From assembly GCA_034698045.1 (NCBI GenBank), contig JAQGAU010000517.1:1-26760 (forward strand): a DNA stretch of 26,760 nucleotides. The letters are read 5' to 3'. The position numbers were made by a program, and so were the translations under genes. Source of the DNA: Paramacrobiotus richtersi (taxonomy: Eukaryota; Tardigrada; Eutardigrada; Parachela; Macrobiotidae). How positions within the stretch are numbered: position 1 is the first letter of the stretch; every line of letters begins with the position of its first letter. Shown here piece after piece: positions 1 through 10,262 of the stretch. The notes below the pieces were generated by a model, which saw only the letters and a list, made by a program, of their open reading frames with translations, ran no database searches and had not been told where the DNA came from.

Positions 1-881
1 CCCGCCACTAACGCCGACTCGGCCGTGCTGCGTTTCAGACGTTTGGCCCGGGCCTGGGTCTGCTCCTTGACGGATTTGAGGGCCTCCTTCGGGATGATGT
101 CCATCGCCGACAGCTGGATAGCATCTACAATGACGCCAGCTGTTCATATTCGCCATTTCTAGCTAATTCTACACCGTGGATTCCGAATACGTAATTGGAG
201 TATGAGATATTTGTTTCAAAAACGAACCGAAATTCGTATGATAAATATCTCGCTGTTATATCGTCAAATATCTCTTTAACACTAAGAAAACTGCGATTCG
301 AACGAATATCGGTAATTTCCGGTGCTACCCTAAAAAATCTCCCCAGCTGCCGATTCAGCTGAAGAATCTGCACTACAAGAGTGATAACTGCAATGTTAAC
401 TATACACATTCCGATTCTGAAGGATAAACAACGTTTCAAATGGATTATACACCGTTTCTAACAGCACAGGGGGGACAAACCCCTCGCCCCCCCAAGTACA
501 AGGCTGGAGACAAGGGCACCAGGGAAAGGGTGAAATATTCGGTATCCGATTGTGACAACACTACAAAAGATTGGTTCTATCTTATACGAATGCCATGAAC
601 TTACCTTGCAACGAGTATTTGCTGAGATCATAGTACTTGAAACAGGGAAAACAGGCCGACTCGTAACGCTCCTTCTCGGGGTCGGGACGGGGGAACAGCG
701 CCAGGGGTAGTGGGTCGTAGGTCCGTTGGGGACTGGCGTAGTGGCTCAGTAGATCATCCTTGGCGTCGTAGTTCATTCTGGGAAAGGGGAAGTCACTGGA
801 GGAGCCCGCTCCACTGGCCCCGCTGCCGTTTTTGTTGCGGGCAGGATCCAGTACGCGTCGGGCCAGTGCCGAGCTTTGCAT
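1..881 (-). CDS. Unrecognised protein, first two exons (3' part off the window)
   Basis: Two exons read on the minus strand: 881..605 and 124..1, the second running off the left edge. The ATG is at 881-879. Exon 1 ends at an AAG|GTAAGT-type donor and exon 2 follows a TTGTAG acceptor; the joined codon is GAT, so the frame stays open across the 480-nt intron. The visible protein (about 133 residues) starts with a Ser/Gly/Ala-rich stretch, then a Pro/Tyr/Asp-rich part with repeated acidic residues, a CFPCFKYYDL segment, and then a charged helical stretch containing IPKEALKSVKEQ and a Lys/Arg-rich end. I see no signal peptide, membrane segment or known motif. I do not recognise the family and assign no function. 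Exon base composition matches the neighbouring real exons, which supports it being coding. Confidence 0.6.
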
Positions 882-1593
882 GGTTAGTCAGTGAGTGAGA
901 TCAAGGCCAGCAGACAATTCAACAGTTTCTACTGACACGCTAACCTACGCAATGTGTAGTTAACAAAGCAATTATCGTTTTGCAGAATGCTTTTCAAGGG
1001 AAATGCAAAACAGAGTAGAGGCACACGTCAAAGAATCCTGCAAAAATGTACAACAGAAATTCTGCGGACACCGTGGTGGCTGATCGTTCCTAACGTAACG
1101 CGCAAGTGAGGGTGGCCGTTAGTGACACTCAATTTCTGATAGTGGAAGACTAGAACCTCTCGCATGAATTCTGTTCTTTGTATGGAATGAATCTACAGAC
1201 GTCAGACATTAATATTTACTGGCTAATACAGAAATATTGATCCAAAAAGTCCAAGTGGAGACAGCAAAAAAGAGACACTGAGAGACCTACCACAAGGCAC
1301 CACAAAACTTATTAGCAGAAATACGAGTTTTTTCCGGACCGGAAGTGACGTCATAAAGAACGCTGCAAATTCGGTAATTATTCGATCACTTTTCTAGAGC
1401 CAAGCGCTAATCTTCCCAGTAAATTTGTTCCTCTGATGAACACTCGTATTATTACTCCATGAAACGATACAACGAAATTGGTGCACTAATCCGTTAAACG
1501 CGAAAAAAAAATAAAACAATCGTGCGCAACAAAAAAATCAAAAATCCGTTCAATCAGTAACAAAACATTGATGACAGCCAAAAACGAGTCCAT
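882..1593. other. Spacer between TBL2 3' end and the start of the leftmost gene
   Basis: This 712-nt AT-rich stretch lies downstream of TBL2 and upstream of the leftmost gene, both on the minus strand. It should hold the TBL2 3' UTR (right side) and the promoter and 5' UTR of the leftmost gene (left side). Apart from the ETS/CRE composite at 1339-1353 I see no gene or RNA in it. Short homopolymer A runs lie at 1505-1545. Confidence 0.6.
1339..1353. promoter_or_regulatory. Composite ETS/CRE site
   Basis: The 15 bases CCGGAAGTGACGTCA join a consensus ETS-family site (CCGGAAGTG) to a full palindromic CRE (TGACGTCA). Both are known promoter elements in animals. The site is about 460 bp upstream of the leftmost gene's ATG, so it is a candidate core-promoter element for that gene. 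That it is used is inference. Confidence 0.45.
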
Positions 1594-4394
1594 CTACACC
1601 GGCAGCGAGTACTTTTTCCGGCACACCCCCAACGCACTCTCCGCCCCCTCCAGCTGCCCCTGAATCCGCGTCCGTACCGAATCCTGCGAGGCAAACTTCA
1701 AACTCTCCCGCAGCGCCTCCACGGCCACCTCCAACCCCACCAGATTCCGAAACACCCGCACCAACCTCCCGCCCACCACCACGACATACCCCGACGTCGG
1801 ATCCAACAGCAACCGGCCCACATCCACACCACCACCTCCCCCACCCGTCCCGGCTAGACAATTGTCAATCCGGCACCGGACCGTCCCGTCCACGCCGGAG
1901 AGAATCAAGAGGTCCCCTCGGTAGGCTAGGATGATGCACCGGGCGTCGTTGGTCAGGGCGCAGTGGAGTGGGCGTTTCTCGTCCACCGGACCGGTGGTCC
2001 AGGGGGCGTGGTGGACCAGGCGGGGGGATTGGCGTTTCTTGTAGTCGATGTTGACGTCGAAGAGCCGGAAGGACTTGTCCTTGCTGATGGACACCATGTG
2101 GGTGGAGTCGCCGGAGAAGGCGAAGGCCGGGATGGCCGCGCTGTGCCCGGTTAGTTCGAAGGCTTTTTCCACGGAGTGGACGTCCCCGGTGGCTTTGTCG
2201 GCGACGATGGCCCACACCCGGACTTCCGGTGTGAAACCTGGTTGCCACGAATTTGTAAGCATTGAAGTACAGAAAACATCAGGCTTTGTGACACGGCAAG
2301 TTAATATTATGGGTTCGATAATCAGTAAAAAAAACCAAAATTAAAAAAGATCTCAGTAAAATGTATTCAAAAAAATTGACAAGAAAATCATTAAAAATGC
2401 ATAAAAATTAAGTAAAAAGTTAAAACAAAATTCAGGATATGAACACGGTATTTAAAAAGCGAGAAAACAGCAAAACGTATTCAACAAACTGACAGAAAAA
2501 ATCAAAAGATGCATGAAAAATAAATAAAATAATTCATAAAATGTATAAAAAGAATTCGGCGTACGCATATTCAAAAAAATGACAGAACAATGGAAAAGAC
2601 ACAAAAACTAAGTAAAAAACTGAAAGAAAATAAAAAAAAGGCCATAGGTAAGCGTCGTTCAGAAATCGCAAGGAAAAATCGACTAATCTGGATAAGAACG
2701 GTTAATACCTGAGACAGCGACGAAGCGTCCACAAGGTGAGATCTGCGCGGAATGGAGCACGACGATATTGGTGACAATGGATGCCAGAGCCGGACCACCT
2801 AGTGCAGCAACCAAAACCCAAGTTTATCCCAATATCCGGCACGAAAACATGCGAATGTACCTTTAATCGGCCAGAGATGGATGTTGGCGTTCTCGTGGGC
2901 GGTCATAATGAACTTCCCGTTGCACTGGATGTCCATGAAGCGGACATCCCCGTTGGCATGCGCCGCCTAAAAAACCAACAAAAGCGTGGATTCCAGAAGA
3001 GGAGGAATGAGGAGGAAGAGCAGGAATTTTCCACATTTAAAAAAAATGAAAACTAAATAATAAAAAAATTCCAGCAGTGACAAAATGATTGTTTAAATTT
3101 TAAAAAATGAAAATAAATAACAAAAAATTTTCACCAGTGACAGAATGATTTTTTATATTTAAAAAAAATAAAGAAACTAAGAAGTCTGTTCCGTCTCGTA
3201 CCGCCGTGGTGACGTCGTGCAGTGCTTGGGGTGGCGCCCAGTGGCCGTCGGGCTTTTTGGTCAGCTTGAACACACGGACAATGTCGGCGTTATGCATGCG
3301 ACCGATCAACGCTCTGCAACACACAAGGGTCAACGATGCGGTCGACGCTACGATGGCGATCTATACTGACTTGGTATCGGGGCTGAAGCGGATGATGGAG
3401 GCGTGGTCCAGCTCCAGATTCAGTCGGTGACTCCTACCAAGACAGTTGAATCGATAATCGTCATGTAAAATCCGGATTACCGAATTTATTTACAAATTCC
3501 ACTTAATTCTAAATTTAATTCTAATTCAATTATTATTAAAATTTGACTTTTTAATTCTTTTTGTCCATATTTTTAAGTTCTTAAACGATATTTAAAAATA
3601 TACTTAAAATGTATTCCTTCAATTGTAATATGAATATTGCTTCATCCAAAAACCACAATCATTATGCGAAAATTCCGTGACAAATAAGAAAAGCATTACT
3701 CGAGCGTACCGAGGTTCTTTGACCGGTTCATCCGTGAGGAAGTCAGTGCAATTCCAGATGATAATCGAACGATCTGCAAACAAACACAGATTTATTCAGG
3801 TATAAAATGACTACAGATCTACAGTTCAAATACGCAAAGAAATCGTTAGGCATTATGAAAATGGAAAAAAACGAAAAATAAAATTCTAGAAATGTCACAG
3901 AAAGATTTTTTTTATATTTTTAAAAAAAACTTATAAAAATGAATAAAACATAAAGATGCCATTTCTGTCTCGTACCACATGTACGTTCTCGAGTTAGAAC
4001 TGCAACGCGATCGCTTACCTTCGGCGGACGTGACGAGATACTTGCCCGTGGCATTGAAATGCCCGTCGCAGATGTCCGCGCCGTGTCCCTTGAGCGTCGT
4101 CACCAGCAGCGAATGACGGTACTTGTCCGCCGCTCCCTTCCCCTGGATCAGCTCCTTGGTCTGCGCCGTGGCGCTCTTGTTCTTGCCGGTCTTGGCTTTG
4201 TCGGCGGCAGTCGGGCGCGTGTCTTTCCGCTTGTTTTCATCACCAACGGCCTCGTCTTCCACCTTGTCCTTCTTCCCGAAAAGCGTCCGGAACACGTAGA
4301 GTAGCACCCCGCCGAACAACACCGTGATCACCAAGGAGCTGATACTCCCCAAGCTCAATACGGACCAGCCGGCGGAACTCGGATCTACCGTCAT
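1594..4394 (-). CDS. TBL2: Transducin beta-like protein 2, ER-membrane WD-repeat protein
   Basis: Seven exons on the minus strand: 4394..4019, 3773..3710, 3433..3371, 3313..3202, 2966..2861, 2798..2709, 2237..1594; all introns are GT-AG with consistent phase, giving 484 aa (human 447). Residues about 11-38 form a membrane anchor followed by a Lys-rich linker. WD blades follow, with GKYLVTSAEGDRSIIIW, LELDHASIIRFSPD, GKFIMTA, SPCGRFVAVSGFTPEVRVW and ELTGHSAAIPAFAFSGDS matching vertebrate TBL2 closely. The last blade has an expanded Gly run. In mammals TBL2 sits in the ER membrane and binds the stress kinase PERK. The gene is head-to-head with SLC38A9. Its introns carry related AT-rich repeats (separate entries). 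Identification is firm; PERK binding here is inferred from the family. Confidence 0.95.
2354..2612. repeat. Three imperfect copies of an about 55-bp AT-rich unit in TBL2 intron 6
   Basis: Copies lie at about 2354-2410, 2467-2522 and 2560-2612. Each contains, on the plus strand, a core of the form ATTCAAnAAA(n)TGACAGAA followed by an A-rich part with TGCATnAAAAA. The copies are separated by unrelated AT-rich sequence, so this is not a clean tandem array. It looks like local duplication inside the intron. Confidence 0.5.
3030..3202. repeat. About 60-bp imperfect tandem repeat in TBL2 intron 4, reaching the 5' splice site
   Basis: Roughly two and a half A-rich units with a period near 60 bp. 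The clearest shared core is CCAGnAGTGACA-AATGATT-type sequence at about 3073 and 3133. The rightmost unit, 3137-3202, ends at the intron 4 donor (GTACGAGAC on the gene strand). This unit is similar to a segment in intron 1 at 3893-3977. Confidence 0.5.
3893..3977. repeat. Intron 1 copy of the intron 4 segment, with a duplicated 5' splice site
   Basis: On the plus strand this begins GTCACAGAAAGATTTT and ends CTGTCTCGTACC. The intron 4 segment at 3137-3202 begins GTGACAGAATGATTTT and ends CCGTCTCGTACC. Both have the same order of a GTnACAGAA core, T-run, ATATTT, A-run and TCTCGTACC end. In intron 4 that end is the real donor; in intron 1 it lies about 41 nt inside the intron as a potential cryptic donor. 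Confidence 0.5.
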
Positions 4395-5264
4395 TTTGGA
4401 TTCTTGAGTGCGGATTATGCAAAAATAAATCTACAGCTTTGGCTTTGAATGAAGATAGTTTGTCGGATTAATGGATAGTCTGCTTTGCAGAGTTTACGGT
4501 TCGACATGCACTGTCGTGGATAAGAAAACCAGTAACACCGAAAAAGTTTTACGATCCAGGGAATCAAACTGCAACTGATTTTTGAACTAGAATATCACTT
4601 GTCGGGATTCTATAAAGTCTTGAAGATAATAAAGTGCCGTAGAAAAAATGCCAAAAAAATGCCTGCAAACGTATACAAAACATGCGCGTCGAGCCGAGCT
4701 TCGTTTCAAGGGAAGGTGAACTGAAAGGCCGTTGGATGGGATGGTTAATCATGGTTTATCAGGTTGTTGACTGTGTATCCCGTAAATTTTTGAAAATAAA
4801 AAGCGATACCATAACAAAACGTTTTTTCCGTATCCGTATTCCGTATTCCGTATTCTGTTAAATGCGCTCTAGCAGTAGATGTACGAGATGTGCTTAGTAG
4901 TAAGTCTACATGGACCCTTTCCTTCTCAGCTCGCAACGCGGTTGGCTAGTCGCTGATAAAGATCAAAACAGTCCGTGTTGTTTTTCCGTTGTTGCCTTTT
5001 GAATGTGCTAGCATCTGTAATCAACACTACACGACACGTTTGTCAGATATCTCTGGAATTCTGCAGTATCAACAAATACCAACGAGTTCTTTCACCGCTG
5101 TAATATAACGAGCGTTGGGATGTATTGGAGATGGCAGAAAATGCATCGACAGGCCGATTAGCAGATCGTGTACGAATTTATTATTTGCATTGTATCGAGG
5201 TGTCAGTTCGCAAAGCGGGATTATTAATTCGCTGAGAAAAAGAAGGTGGCAGTGTCGTGTTAAA
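4395..5264. promoter_or_regulatory. Head-to-head intergenic region of TBL2 and SLC38A9
   Basis: These 870 nt separate the two divergent start codons and must hold both 5' UTRs and both promoters, probably shared. I see no TATA box in a convincing place and no RNA gene. A short CCGTATT tandem repeat lies at 4828-4856. The SLC38A9 frame is open upstream to an ATG at 5115, which could add 50 residues but lacks the composition of the exons. Confidence 0.55.
4828..4856. repeat. Short tandem repeat, about four CCGTATT units
   Basis: CCGTAT is followed by two full CCGTATT units and a degenerate one (CTG end). It is a simple repeat within the TBL2/SLC38A9 divergent promoter region. No function is evident. 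Confidence 0.6.
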
Positions 5265-8200
5265 ATGGAAGAGGGAGATGTAACTGACGGAGACGGAAAT
5301 GTTAATCATGATGGAGAGGCGTTATTAGCGGTGGACGAGGAGATTATCGACGCAGTATCTGTGGAAGAGAAACTTCCAGATTTTCATCAAGTACCTGTGG
5401 AGCTCCCGCCTGCTGCACATCTTCCTGTTATTTCCGGTATTCTTCACCGAAGTCACGATCCGGCAGACGTGCTAGAAAGGTTGGTCATCAATTTGTCATT
5501 ATATTTTCATAAAAAAGTTAAAAAAACAGAACGTGAAGACGAGTCAGAAGTGTTCTGGCAGTGCTCTTCTGGTTGGAGTACTGCAGAGTGCAGAGTACAT
5601 TTACTGTATGCAAACATCGTCATTTTAGAGTTTTATTCAGATGTCAGGACTCTTGTTGTCAGCTGTAAAGTGTAAACATGTCCGTTGTTGACGCCTTGTC
5701 ATTATTGTTCAGAGTGGAGAGAATGGCGCAGTCGCCACTGCCTGCGGTAGTTCCCCCCGCGGGCGGTAACAACGGCGTCCAGCCGGATATTTCCTTCTTT
5801 CCTTCCCCGGCACCGGTCAGTCCACGGACGTCAGCCAGAGCTCGTGGTCAGGTGTATAATGGTCTAGATAGCAGTGGGTTTGAGGTGTATCCGGAAATCG
5901 GTGATGATCGGGATCGTTTACTGGAGCGACCGCGCGATGACCATGAAGGTCCCGATGGAAGCAAAGGCACGCGCAGCCAAGGGAGCCTCGTGACGATGTG
6001 AGTAAGAAATTATGTGTGGAAATTTCCCATAGCTGGCACGTTATCTTGTGTTTAAACGACCAGCTTGTCTGGCAATTTTGAAATGGCTAAAATGTAGTTT
6101 AAATAAACTGCGGTTGGTAATTTGTTTGCTTTTGCAGTTGCGATTAACGGATTGTTTTGTATTTAATTTTTATTTCTTTAGTTTTCGATCTTTTTATTCG
6201 GATTATTTAAATTAAATTGTTTGGTTATAGGCAGTTAATCCGTAGCGTGATGAACTATGATAGATTTTTTTTATTAATTTTGTCAATTTGTTTGTTAATT
6301 CACTAAATTTGTTTATTAGTTCAATAAATCTGTGAATGATTTTCTAAATGTTTCATTTACTAATGGGTTATAGATTCTCAATCTGGACCACGATGATGGG
6401 CTCATCGATTCTGGTGATGCCATGGGCCATTCAAGAGGTAAATATCCGGCGGGAATTTGAATTTGTTGGCGGAAACTGGACGCAATGGTTTGACCCCTGT
6501 TGTAGGCCGGTCTGGGACTGGGCGTGGCCTTGGTCTTCGTCATGGGCGGCCTGGCCTTCTTCCCCACCACGCTCATCTACAAAGCGGCCGACTACATCCA
6601 GGCGACGGCCGGCGTCTCGGTGGTGGAGTTTCAGGAGATTTGCGCGCGGTTGTTGGGCGTCAAGTTGGCATTTGTCAGTTTGCTGGTCTCGCTCCTCAAC
6701 CTGATCGGCGCCATGGTCGTCTACTGGATTCTTATGTCGCAGATGCTGTACCAGATCGGGTGCTATTTCTATGGTACTATTCAGCAGCGTATCGTGATTT
6801 ATAATTGTTTATTTTTAATTGTATTGTAAATTGTTGTTAACTGCTATTGATAAAACTGTAGTGATAGAATAGGAAAACTTCAAACTGGAAATTAATAAAA
6901 AAAACTTGAAATAATTCATTAAAAATAATTTCGGAAAAAAAATCTTTTTGGAAGCACTAAAACCGATTAAAGTAAACTGACACAATTCCGAATTTTAAAT
7001 TCAACTCGAATGTAAGAAATTGGAAAGGGTGGATGAGTCTGATAATTTGATTTCCGAAACAGATCACAAAAATAACTTATAAATTACGGTTAATTAATTT
7101 TTATAAATGTTATGCGTGGGAAATAAAAAAGTTAATTACCTGACAGTAAAACTTTCTGTTATTAATTAATTTTAATTATTTGCAAGCCTGACTTTTAGAT
7201 GGGAAGTTCCGAATTTGAATAATTAAATTTCCTAAAATTTCTCACGTATCTAATTGCAGAAATTCAGTTCCCGACGGCGGCTAACATCTCCGATCCCTCC
7301 ACCGACTTGGGACCGCGTGGCCTGTTCGCCGAGTACTGGAATGAACTATTAACCGTTCCTTTCTACCTGGTTCGTTCCAGCATCTTATATTTCTTACACA
7401 GTTCACCTATGACCTTTTTCTTAGGTATTTGTACTGCTGCCACTAATCTGCATCAAGAACCCGACTTTCTTCACGAAACTCAGCTCCTTCGGTGTAGTCT
7501 CCATCCTGTATATGCTCGTGTTCGTTGCCAAGAAAGTCTACGATTGGGGATGGCATGCTTCGTACAGTGCACCGGGATTTGAACGTAAGAATGGCAAATT
7601 TCAGCATTTTGACAGTGGGTGATGTTGGGCGCTTGCAGTGGCTAATGGGCACTTTCCGGCGCTGACGGGCACGCTGTCCATGGGCTTCTTCATCCACAAC
7701 TGCATCCTGGGCATGACGCTGCATCACGCGAAGCCGCAGCACCGCCAACGCGACACCGGGATTGCGTTCCTCATGGTGGCTATGTGTTATGCGTTTGTGG
7801 GCGGATGCTATTATGCCGCGTATTACGATGACAAACGGCTGATCACCGATGTACGCACGGATATTTTTATCAGTAATATTTTAACCTTAGAGCCTGTTAT
7901 AAATATCAAATTAGTAGAAATTGTTCTAACATTAAAATAAAATATCACGAAATTAGTGCGAAATTATTAGGAACTTTTTAAGCGGTTATTAGAATTTGTT
8001 GTATAATTATTGTAAAATTGCTTCAGAATTGATATCCAAATTGCCAGATTATTACAAATTTGTTATGATATGCAAATAAACTTATTTATTATGCTGTATA
8101 TGGAGTTGTTTTGAAATTATTAGTAAGTACTAGAAAATTGTCAGGAATTTTTTATAAAATTTTATCATAAAAGTGTTATACAACTTTCATAAATTTAAAA

Positions 8201-9095
8201 TTGTTGTTTTATCAGTTCTTTTAAACATGTTTTAGACATTTCTTTTTGTATTATTCCAGAACTTGTTAAAGAACTTCGCCAATCAGGAAATTATGGCGCT
8301 GGTGGCCCGGTGCCTGCTCTTCTTCCAGATGTTCACCGTTTTCCCCTTATTGGCCTACTTATTCCGTGTCCAACTGTTTTATGCCTTATTTGGAAGACTG
8401 AACGTCAGGTAGACGATTTACACCTTCCAGTTGACTTTCAACCAATGTGGTTTTCTTTTGCAGTTATCACTTCGTTATCATTTTGAATGCGGTTCTGGTT
8501 GGAGCGTGTTTGGTATTCGCTTCGCTGTATCCCCGAATCGGTGACATCTTGCGGTAAGCGGTCGAAGTTCACATTACATCTTCGGGTTGCGCTATTGAAT
8601 TTAACGCATTCGTCATTTCATGGCGACAGCCAAAAAATAGTGCCGCAATATTATGGAATTTTAAAAAAAAGAATATTGTGTTGTTTTTGTGAATTTTGGT
8701 TGGTTTTCTTATTTGAATTTTCTATTTTTTTGTTTATTTCATATTGTGATAGTTTTATTTTGCGATTTATCTTTTTAATGAATTTTTTTCAATCTTTTTT
8801 ATTTGGTTTTTTATGATAAATAAACAAAAAGCATGAAAGAAAATAAACAACAAGCTTTTCTTTTTCTGGAATTAATTTGTGGTTTTATTCTTTATTATCA
8901 GGATTTATTTGTAGAATTTTGGGCGCCATTTGTGGACTGGTTTACGTGTTCACCCTGCCTTTGTCCCTGGACTGGGTGATTCGGCGCCAACAGGGCACTC
9001 TTCGCCTGTGGAGAAAAGCGCTGTACACCGTACTGATTGGCCTGGGTTTGGCCAACTTTATTGCTCAGTTTGTCGTCCCTCTCCATCCCAAATGA
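5265..9095 (+). CDS. SLC38A9: Lysosomal arginine transporter/sensor, SLC38A9 type
   Basis: Ten exons: 5265..5479, 5713..5997, 6374..6437, 6506..6773, 7260..7369, 7425..7584, 7639..7850, 8260..8408, 8464..8553, 8915..9095, giving 577 aa (human 561). A long acidic, Pro-rich cytosolic N-terminus (1-165) precedes 11 hydrophobic segments typical of this transporter family. Family landmarks are LVTIFSIWTTMMGSSIL (TM1, about 164-180), LIGAMVVYWILMS, WNELLTVPFYL, MGFFIHNCIL, LLFFQMFTVFPLLAYL and GAICGLVYVFTLP. In mammals the protein effluxes amino acids from lysosomes and signals arginine to mTORC1 through its N-terminal contact with Ragulator-Rag. TM1 differs from the human WNTMMGTS motif at two places (see findings). 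The start at 5265 has a good context (AAAATGG); an upstream in-frame ATG at 5115 is less likely. The gene faces ITPA tail-to-tail. Confidence 0.95.
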
Positions 9096-9256
9096 CAATC
9101 TCCACATCACAACCTACTCTTCAATGAATCTACGGAATCCGGAACGAGTTTTTCCAGTTTTTTTTATAGTTTTACTTTCAGACAAAAAAAAGAAATATTT
9201 GATGCAAAGCAGTGCCCGAGACTCGCACTGAATCTGACAGGAAGGCAAAGAGATAA

Positions 9257-9262
9257 AATAAA
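9257..9262 (+). terminator. Candidate poly(A) signal of SLC38A9
   Basis: AATAAA lies 162 nt after the SLC38A9 stop codon in a 197-bp gap between converging genes. Cleavage 10-30 nt downstream would end the transcript close to the ITPA stop codon, so the two 3' UTRs probably overlap. Confidence 0.4.
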
Positions 9263-9292
9263 AATGCAGAAAAATCTGTAAATAATAGTGAA

Positions 9293-10262
9293 TCATTTGA
9301 CACTGTCCATCAGAAACTGTTGGAGTTTCTTCAGCGCCTGACTGCGTTCGGAGATCTCATTCTTCCGCTCCTGGCTCATTTCCGCGTAGGTCTGTTGTTC
9401 GCCTTCAGGTATGAATATGCTCGCGAAACCGTCATCATCCTTACCACGGGGCTCGACAATCTGCCCGTCCTTCTTTCCCTGGAAGAGCTCCACCTAACAA
9501 AACGATCGTAATTCGGCAATTATCAGTAGAAGTACTTCGAGTAGCTCGGCTAGAGTGCCACAATCGCAGCATTCTACTCCGATAAACCGTGATTTTTTGC
9601 ACTTTTTTTTTAAATGGAAAGAAAATCCATCTTCGATGTACTTTATCTTAAGCGGAGATGTACGATAGATTCGAGATTTTCCCCGATTAAAAGTGGAACC
9701 GGTGAATAAATTCACCGAAGATTGTAGCGCTACTACGCAAATCCCTGTACAGTTCCGCCCATTTTGTTAGAACAACTACAGTGACATTACCGCATAAGCT
9801 GATTGAGCCTTTTTGCTTACCTTGTGCTCCTTGTCTTTATTCCATTCGGCGCAATAAGCGAAGGTGCTCAACACGTAAGCCGATTTGTCCTCATGGGCAG
9901 CTAAGAGTTTCACCAGTCCATCGGGATGGACTTTCTCCACAAACCACTTGATATACGGTCCCGGCATGCCGTTGAGGGCGGAGAAGCACATCGAAGTATC
10001 CTCGCAGATCACCGCACCTTCCACCTGCCGCGCCGCTTCCAGGCACTTTTTGCGAGACACATCTTTTGGCTCGCCTTGGTACTCGGGCAGATCGATGTCC
10101 TTGTTCGTAATCTACGTTGAAATCAGTTAATGATTCATGTTTTCGCCCCGATGATTGTTTCCTTACGTCAAAATGCTTCTCAACATCCGCGCCCAAGCAT
10201 TCCTTGAACTCTTTCAGTTTCTTCGCGTTGCCGGTGACAAAGGTAATCTTTTTGCGTGTCAT
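9293..10262 (-). CDS. ITPA: Inosine triphosphate pyrophosphatase (HAM1/ITPase family), diverged base pocket
   Basis: Three exons on the minus strand: 10262..10167, 10111..9821, 9493..9293, giving 195 aa (human 194). The enzyme hydrolyses non-canonical purine triphosphates such as ITP, dITP and XTP to the monophosphate and pyrophosphate, keeping the nucleotide pool clean; it is cytosolic. Conserved parts: [12 protein letters not shown] near the N-terminus (triphosphate-binding loop), [18 protein letters not shown] (metal-binding Glu/Asp), [23 protein letters not shown] and QQTYAEM. The base-recognition parts differ: where the family has FGWDP there is DGFAS (about 150-154), and the family SHR motif is SER (177-179). 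The start at 10262 fits the human N-terminus; the frame is open upstream to an ATG at 10349. The gene is head-to-head with INO80B. Confidence 0.93.

Noticed and set aside
5115-5264. N-terminal extension of SLC38A9 by 50 residues
   Set aside because: The frame is open, but the sequence is Cys/Arg-rich and unlike the acidic N-terminus, and the ATG at 5265 has a better context.
6481-6804. Alternative frames across SLC38A9 exon 4
   Set aside because: Shadow frames of a GC-rich exon; only the frame giving the AGLGLGVALVFVMGG segment fits the family and the splice phases.
9494-9820. tRNA-like or snoRNA-like pattern in ITPA intron 2
   Set aside because: No acceptor stem, T-loop consensus or paired C and D boxes could be found on either strand.
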